Assembly: GCA_947568835.1 (NCBI GenBank)
Contig: OX387609.1
Span: 8,199,660-8,263,659 of the forward strand
Length of the DNA stretch: 64,000 bases
Reading direction: 5' to 3'
DNA from: Protonemura montana
Taxonomy: Eukaryota > Arthropoda > Insecta > Plecoptera > Nemouridae
In this document: positions 57,301-64,000 of the stretch, one piece after another
Position numbering within the stretch: the stretch's first letter is position 1
How the letters are laid out: every line of letters starts with the position of its first letter
Made by a program: the position numbers and the translations under genes
Notes under the pieces: generated by a model
Told to the model about the DNA's origin: nothing
The model's database searches: none
Seen by the model: only the letters and a program-made list of their open reading frames with translations

Positions 57301-57689
57301 GTACGGTCTAGGCGACTTCGATAGAAGTTGATGGAACACCCTTTTCAAGTAAAAAAGCTCGATCTAGCGGAAAAAATCATACCCTAACAACTTTGTTACC
57401 GAAATACAGAAATACCGAAATAATGATGAACACAATTTCTGAACGAAATCATGCATGGAAATGAAACGGCAGAAGGAAAGACTCGATAGAGATCGTTCTC
57501 TGTCAGGAAACGCAGAACAACTTCATGTACACCGACCACGTGACATGAAACGTCAAGCAGCCACGCTTGTAATTGGTCGAGTTTTTCGTCGGGAAAGTCA
57601 GGAAGAAAAGTTTGGCGCGAGTTTCCACTGTTTTCTTTCGCGTGTGCGTGTGTTTTGCGATTGTCTCTCTCGTTCCTGCCCTTGCCAAC

Positions 57690-57755
57690 AGTCTCTGGTA
57701 TGTACTACGTCGCCACGAGGGTTTGGGGGTTCGATTCCGGGGACGCCAATTTAAG
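57690..57755 (+). repeat. tRNA-derived remnant
   Basis: GGGGGTTCGATTCCGGGGAC is a perfect B-box T arm. The sequence before it (TCTCTGGTATGTACTACG) keeps only a hint of an A box. No cloverleaf. Confidence 0.45.
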
Positions 57756-60248
57756 AAAGAGTTAGTTCGGAATACGAAATCGTATTAATCGGGGTGGCTA
57801 TCGATTGCCTAGCCCCACTCTCCCATTTTCCTGGATCGAGACGTGCACACTGGTGCTCGGAAAATTCAGTGGTTGGCTCAGTAACAAAATAAGTAAAGAA
57901 AATCGTAAAGTGGAAAAGATTTTCCACGGAAAACCCACACCGTTTAACAACATTTATGTTATTAATAAAGAAACTTCGTCCGACGCGCTCGTGCACCGGA
58001 GAAATGGATATAAAGATGGAGAGCGAAGGAAAAAAGAAAGTCTTAGAGCGTCAAGAACTTCTTAAAGCTCCTCTTAAAGTTTTCTGAGACAGCTATTGGA
58101 GAACGTAACATGCGCAAAGAAAAGACTGTGTTTTATAATTCACTGCCTATGCGATGGAATGTGCGCGGTAGGGAGAACGGCGAATCTGTTTTAAATAACA
58201 ACCGATCGGCCCACGTGCGCCACCGAAAAGCTCAAGTTTGTTTTGGGGAACAAGGTGGGGCTTCGGCCGCCCCCAGGGCGGTGATAAAGTGTTTCGGTTT
58301 GTGAGAAAAAAAGAGCGGCGCCTCCACCGTCCCGACGGCAGCCTGCTATTTGTTATGCGAGGGTGAAAAGGTGAAAACTTTGCAGACAAATTTAGAGGGA
58401 AAAACGAGACAAAACATGAGTCACTAGGGAATAAGGAGCCTCGGTCGACGCTCGTTTCATCGCTTGCAAAGTTGATTCGATTTCAGGGCTCGGCATGTAT
58501 TTTAGTGGTTTGTTTAATTAACGCGTGTGCCGTGAGCTTTGATTTAATTTAATTTCCAATAAGCTGTGTAAGAGATGTTTAAACTGTTGGCAATTGGAAC
58601 TTTGAGATAAATTGATTATTGTACAGAAAAACGTCCTCACAAGATTTACGCCTTTTTGGACTTGTTGCGCTTTTCAATTGCTACAACAGCATTCTATGGA
58701 CCAACTTAGGCATGAAATACCCGATGAAATTGTCTGGTCAAGCCAGGTTTAGTAACCTTGGTTACGGTGTCTAGGGAAGAGTGACGGAGAGTTCCAAAGC
58801 GGCAAAGAAAGTTTTACGAAAACTGTTCATTTTCTTACAATGCGATGGAAATCGCAATAATTCCACTGAATAGACACTCGAATGCTTGGTCCATGAATTG
58901 AACAAGCATCACACCAATTTCTTGGTCTTTGGAATAAAATTAAAAAAAAAAAAAAAAACGAAAATAACCATGCAATTGAGGCGCCTTATAAGACGCTGAA
59001 CGAGTGCAGCGTTTCCGGTGCATTTGTTCCAAAGGTCAGCACCTTTTTGTTGTCCCACCTCCCCCCCCCCCCTCATTGACAGGAGACTGAAAAATAGCCT
59101 CCAGCCGATTTTCCTCCCATTTTCGCAGCCCCACCTCCACACCTCCACACACATTGACACCATGATCCGCTTCGTACAGATCCATTTATCTTGAACCTTC
59201 TTTATTTACAACCTAAACGTACATGCAGGGTGCACCCGTCGTCTAGTCGCTGGCTGAAACGTATACCATTCAAGGGTAATGCTTTTTACATGGAGAGATG
59301 CGTCTATTTATTCTACGTTTGGAGCGATATTTGCAGTGCTATTCAAAATTCAAACAATTCAAAATAGATAATTCAAAACGAAAATATATCTTCATTACAG
59401 AACTTTTAATATTTTTGTTAAATTTTGTCTTGCATCTGACGTTATCTATTTTTGTAGGTAAACGAGCTAAATTGTCGAAATATTTTCAAGAAGTTCTTTA
59501 AACGGGATAAAAGTGCTTAAAATCTACGTTAATACAAAGAAATGTAATATCATTTTAGTGAAATACTTTACAGTAGGTACATACACTGTTAGAACTCATA
59601 GTTGAAATGGGGAACTTATCGACGAGGTTTGAACGGTCAAATGTGCAAGACGACTTGGTCGGACATTTGAAACTATGATTTTGAGAGAGAAAACACTGAA
59701 CCTATTTAAGATTAACAAAAACCACCAGAGAAACTCGACACAATGGAAGAGGCACACACCAGAGTAATTTTATTATTTTATACGACAGTGGTAGCACCAT
59801 AGCAATAAGATCAACTCGAAAACTCGTTCACATTTCTTTTATTCTACAAAAATAATGCCTCTTCACATTATTATTATTATTTTTATGATCGATACCAGCT
59901 CTTAACTCGAGTCTAGGCTCGTAAAAGCGAACGCACGGTCGCCGAATTTTCTCTCAATTTCCTTAGAGCCAGACATGTCTTCCTTGAAGACACAAAGTTA
60001 TTTGTTTATAACACGGGCAACGCATCTAGTGCGAGCGAGAGGCCAGAGTATCACACGCATCAATACAACAGACAGGCACGCACTATTTTCTAAAAGTAGA
60101 TTAGGTCGGATACGATTTTGGCAAGAAAAACTTTTTTTTGTTGTTGTTGTAGATCTATAAATGGAAGATGATTTTAAGATGACCGCAGGGAGTGCGATGT
60201 GCATTGATTTTATTGCAAATGTTGTATTTATGTATTCATAAAGCAAAA

Positions 60249-60269
60249 TTTTTTTTTTTTTTTTTTTTT
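60249..60269 (+). repeat. Poly-T run of about 21
   Basis: Simple homopolymer, possibly the poly-A tail of a minus-strand retroposed fragment that I cannot identify. Confidence 0.95.
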
Positions 60270-61330
60270 AAATAACATTTACACTCTTGTATAGCATAGA
60301 ACTCTGGTTTGATAAATAATACAATCTCAAAAAGTTAAGTTTTAATTAATTTGATTTTGAAATGTTTGTTCCTAGCCTTATATTCAGTTCATAAACATTT
60401 TAGAACAGAGAGAAACCAGATAGATAGCCACATTGACTACAGTTTCATAAAAGTATGTAATTTTCTGAACCTTAATTCACGAAACACCGGGCTAATTTAG
60501 TTATACCACACGGATGACAGCCAATGTAATTCAATGTACACTGAATCGTGGTATGGCTGCGAAACAAATTAACCTCGTTTACTGGTAGTGAATGAGCATG
60601 TTGTACTGCTAGCCAGACAAACCAATATGCAAAAAAACTCAAGCTGTAGGACCAACAAAAAACGTCAAAACAAATAGAAAGAACCAGGAAAGTAATAAAG
60701 AATTTGAGAAAATTGAACAGAACTAGTTAGTATTGCAGTGCAATAAGCAATGTGATAATGTACACATTTTGGAAGTGATGTTTAACGTACAGGGACATAT
60801 TGGTAAACCAGACATCTATCTTCAGTAGTTTACATTCTGGCCGTTTTGTATCTCAGCGCTTTATTTTTCTAAAAATCAATCCCAACACGAAGGAGCATGC
60901 AAATTTAAAAATAATTCCCAAGCATGCCCCAGCTGAGGACACAGTGAAACAATTGTTTGCATCGATTTGTTGGCAGGAACTGTTTGACAGTAACCCCAAG
61001 ACAGAAAGCAAAGCTCTAACAAGCAGTCTTACGATGTTGTTAAATCCCATTTTTCCTGATTCTTATATATTTTGATATTCCACATTACTTTATTGGCAAC
61101 TTATAGTCATTTTTTCTGTCACAAAGTAGACATCTCGGTACATTTTTTTACCATCTTTGTCTGTTTTCTGTATATTTGTCCCTGATTCCGTTCTTAAAAA
61201 TGTATCATGATATTTTTGTTATATTTAGAATTAGCTCATTCTGGTGAAAGCATTGTTTGGGGGACACAATTCCAATAGCATCTTCCAAAAAAAACTATGG
61301 TGCATTAGGTATTAAAGCTGTCACGAGACC

Positions 61331-61445
61331 ATCAGGAGGGTCTTTGTTCGATTTATGTCCATCTTGTCAGGTGTCAACATTTAAACCTGTTTCGACTCGA
61401 CCATCTAAGCTGAGTTGCCAACTCACGTACAATTCAACCCTACCC
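61331..61445 (+). repeat. Family C interspersed repeat, copy 3
   Basis: GGGTCTTTGTTCGATTTATG, TCCATCTTGTCAGGTGTCAA and CCATCTAAGCTGAGTTGCCA match copy 1 with roughly one change in eight bases. It sits inside a 120-codon open frame (61257-61619), which is therefore unlikely to be a gene. Confidence 0.82.
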
Positions 61446-64000
61446 GTCAGGAAAATTAGTGAACATTGCAAAAACATTCTAATCAATCAATTCTCACAAC
61501 AAACATGTTTCAGAGGTAAGTATTTACTTCTAGAAAATCGCGAACACATTGTTGTAAATCAATCTACTTGTGTTTTTGGGATACATTATGTGCTGCAAGC
61601 GACAGTTTCCCATATTTAATCAGTTACATGCAAGCTGTCCCTCGAATTCGGGACACAGTCCTACGACCTGCCCCTGCCTTGTGTGCAGTTGCCGTTGCAA
61701 AATAGTACAGAAGATGTTCCACGTAACAAACGCTTGCAGGAAGCGGAACCAACTCACACGTGGATGAAATGTAAAAATATTCTTTACTACGCGATCTGTC
61801 ATCGGCACATCGTAGTAAAGATTCTACGCGAAATAGATTCGATCGAGTCGGCCCGTATCGTGCATGCCAGCGTCAGAAGAGAAGATGTTTGAAATAACTT
61901 AATCCGGTAGAAAAATTTGAGTTGCGATTCTCGATCGAACGAGATTCACAGCGAGCGTTGGACGATTGTCTCTTCGAAAGAGGACTAAATAGTGCTATGT
62001 TACGCTCCCGAAAGTGGCTGGGATACCAACTTGAAAGTTATACAAATATTTATAGGTTATGTTAGATTCGCTGAAATAATGGATGAGCAAGTGAGGACTT
62101 ATGGGTAAATTTGATTAATTAATTAGCAAATATTTCTGATTGTAACTCTAAAAATAAAGAAGTAAAAACCTTTTTAAGGGGCATTCAATTAATCAAACTA
62201 AAAAGAAAACAACATACTGTTGAACTGAATGACCTTAATGATAATATAACTACAACCAGAAGCTAAAAAAGAAATCAATATCAAGTTTAAAGCGGCGGAT
62301 TGAGCAATAATCTAGCCACCTTATTGACACCAATAAATCACAGATAGCCATCAAGTATATTGCACAATATTATTTACATAATAATAAATCGACGCCGATC
62401 ATGGCGGCGACTCCGATGGTACGGTTTAATGTTACGATTTCTCCCCTGGGAGGCGAGAGCGAACAGCCAGCACGCGCTCGCAACGTCGAGACGGTGTCAT
62501 AGCGGGATTCACCCTTAGGGGATGGATACAACCACCCCACGTTGCCATTAAGACATTTCTAAAGGACTGCAATTACATCCTTTATACTACGGATTGTTCA
62601 TAAGATATTTAAAGACATCTCATAGGTAGGTTACATGAAATATTGGGAGAACATAATAGTCAACCGTAAATGTTAAAAAAAATGTTTCGACTCATATAGT
62701 TGCTCGAGTATTTGGAGAAACATTTTTATTCCCCTTTAAGCCGTATGAAGTCTTGAACGCAATTACTTGTGCGATTATTTTGGCGAATTACTGGTATAAA
62801 ACGGGTAATGAACTTGATGAATGTAGGATATTTGAAATCTGCAAAATAGGTCACTTGCTTAATACCCCCTTTTTGATTGCTTAATAAGAGCTGGGATATC
62901 AGTTCAGCGTTCCAAAGCGTTCCACTTAAAGCCACTGGAACTACTGAGTTATATTGTACTACCATAGCGCTAATGTTAAACTGTCTTTACGAAAAATTCC
63001 AGCCAAATGACCACTTTACCGTGAAAAAAAATGGATGATGCTGCTAGGTGGAGTAACATTAGTTACAAAAGTTTCTTTAAATAAAGCGCACACTTCTTAA
63101 AAATGATGAAAAGCAAGGTGTAATTTTGTAACCTTTGTTGTCGAAAATGCGTTGATATTACTTTGTCACGGTAGCTTCATTTGCAAAGGGATATGTAAGA
63201 ATTATACTTTTACCATGTCTGAAAAAAGGAGACCTATTATTTTTTTGAAAAAATTAACCAAATGAAGAACCAGGGGTTAGGTTTTTATCGGGGATCAAAT
63301 TTGTATCGTGAATTTGCACCGTCCACAAAAACACCATGGATCAAGGCACCTTTACAAACGACTAACAACCCCGAATTTCACAAAATTTTCGGGCAAACAC
63401 AGCGCGACAACTACATTTGTTTCGTTAGTGTTTAACGTGCCGTTACTCAATAAACACGTGACAAGGTTGCCAAACAAACCCCCCTCCTCCCCATAAAAAA
63501 ACGCAACATTGTCGACGTTTTTTCGCGCGTCCCGTACGCCTTGTTAGCACTGCTCAGGAGATGCACTGCTCACACTCTAGATGGCTTTTGATTGAGCGCA
63601 TAGTAAACTCAGATGTTATTGGATTTCCGAAACAAACCTTGCCAGCCGGGAATAAGATTCATCTTGTCACGTCACTTACGACGTCCTCGGCGACCGGGAA
63701 ATCGAGGAAAAACAGCTTTTCCGGGATGGGGAACAAGTGCTTGCTGACCAGTCATGTGCATTAAGACGGTTTCAAGTATACAGAGAACCACGTTCGGGGA
63801 AAAAAAATGTATATATAGAAATAATCTTAGAGGAGGTTTGCTGTATGAACCTTTGATATTTTTTTTGTTGGTTTCTGCGCTAAATTTTTTTTTCCTTATC
63901 TTCGGACAAAGCGAATTTAAGACCTTTAGGAATTTGCTGCAACGTTAAGTAAAGATAGCGAATTATTGAATGCGTGCGGGTAAAAGTAGAATGTCAGAAT

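Larger units (their letters stand above)
40899..64000 (+). other. Presumed long 5-HT2 intron (open at right edge)
   Basis: No exon encoding TM3 or later receptor segments is visible on the plus strand. The 23 kb holds five 5S-SINE copies, one family-B, one family-C and two tRNA-like remnants, a 35-base poly-A (47730-47764) and poly-T (60249-60269). Otherwise it is AT-rich unique-looking sequence. The intron assignment is an inference from the missing exons. Confidence 0.6.

Noticed and set aside
61257-61619. 120-codon plus-strand open frame
   Set aside because: It runs through a family-C repeat and has no recognisable domain.

Overview
This is a window of a large-intron invertebrate nuclear genome, most likely an arthropod and probably an insect. 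The evidence is small coding exons bounded by GT-AG introns, abundant short interspersed repeats, a serpin with a spliced secretion signal, and an aminergic receptor exon whose transmembrane sequence looks like insect 5-HT2. I cannot name the species. Only about 4 kb of the 64 kb codes for protein that I can support.

Layout. (1) About 1.8-10.6 kb, minus strand: a secreted serpin-like gene with seven coding exons whose reading phases all fit. A 1,354-base exon inserts about 410 residues rich in Thr, Glu and Ser into the middle of the serpin fold, ending in a run of arginines. The last exon(s), with the reactive-loop end and the C-terminus, are not found. A complete tRNA-Thr(AGT) gene and a 103-base hairpin lie in its introns. 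(2) 10.6-22.3 kb: intergenic, holding repeats, among them a pair of inverted double-headed tRNA-like SINEs. (3) 22.3-33.9 kb, minus strand: the 3' half of the gene for proteasome base subunit Rpn2/PSMD1, seven exons, ending in the typical acidic tail and a polyadenylation signal. Its N-terminal half is not seen. (4) 40.3-40.9 kb, plus strand: the first coding exon of a 5-HT2-type serotonin receptor, from the start codon to just past TM2. I found no second exon in the remaining 23 kb, so the window ends inside a very long intron.

Repeats are the most striking part. At least nine copies or fragments of a roughly 435-base SINE carry a head clearly derived from 5S ribosomal RNA. A second, apparently unrelated family of about 350 bases has five copies, and a third family has three. 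There are also tRNA-headed elements, a GGCTA/GGCAA pentamer satellite, several minisatellites, and LINE-like tails.

The three genes are not functionally linked as far as the sequence shows: a secreted or extracellular protein, a housekeeping proteasome subunit, and a neuronal receptor.
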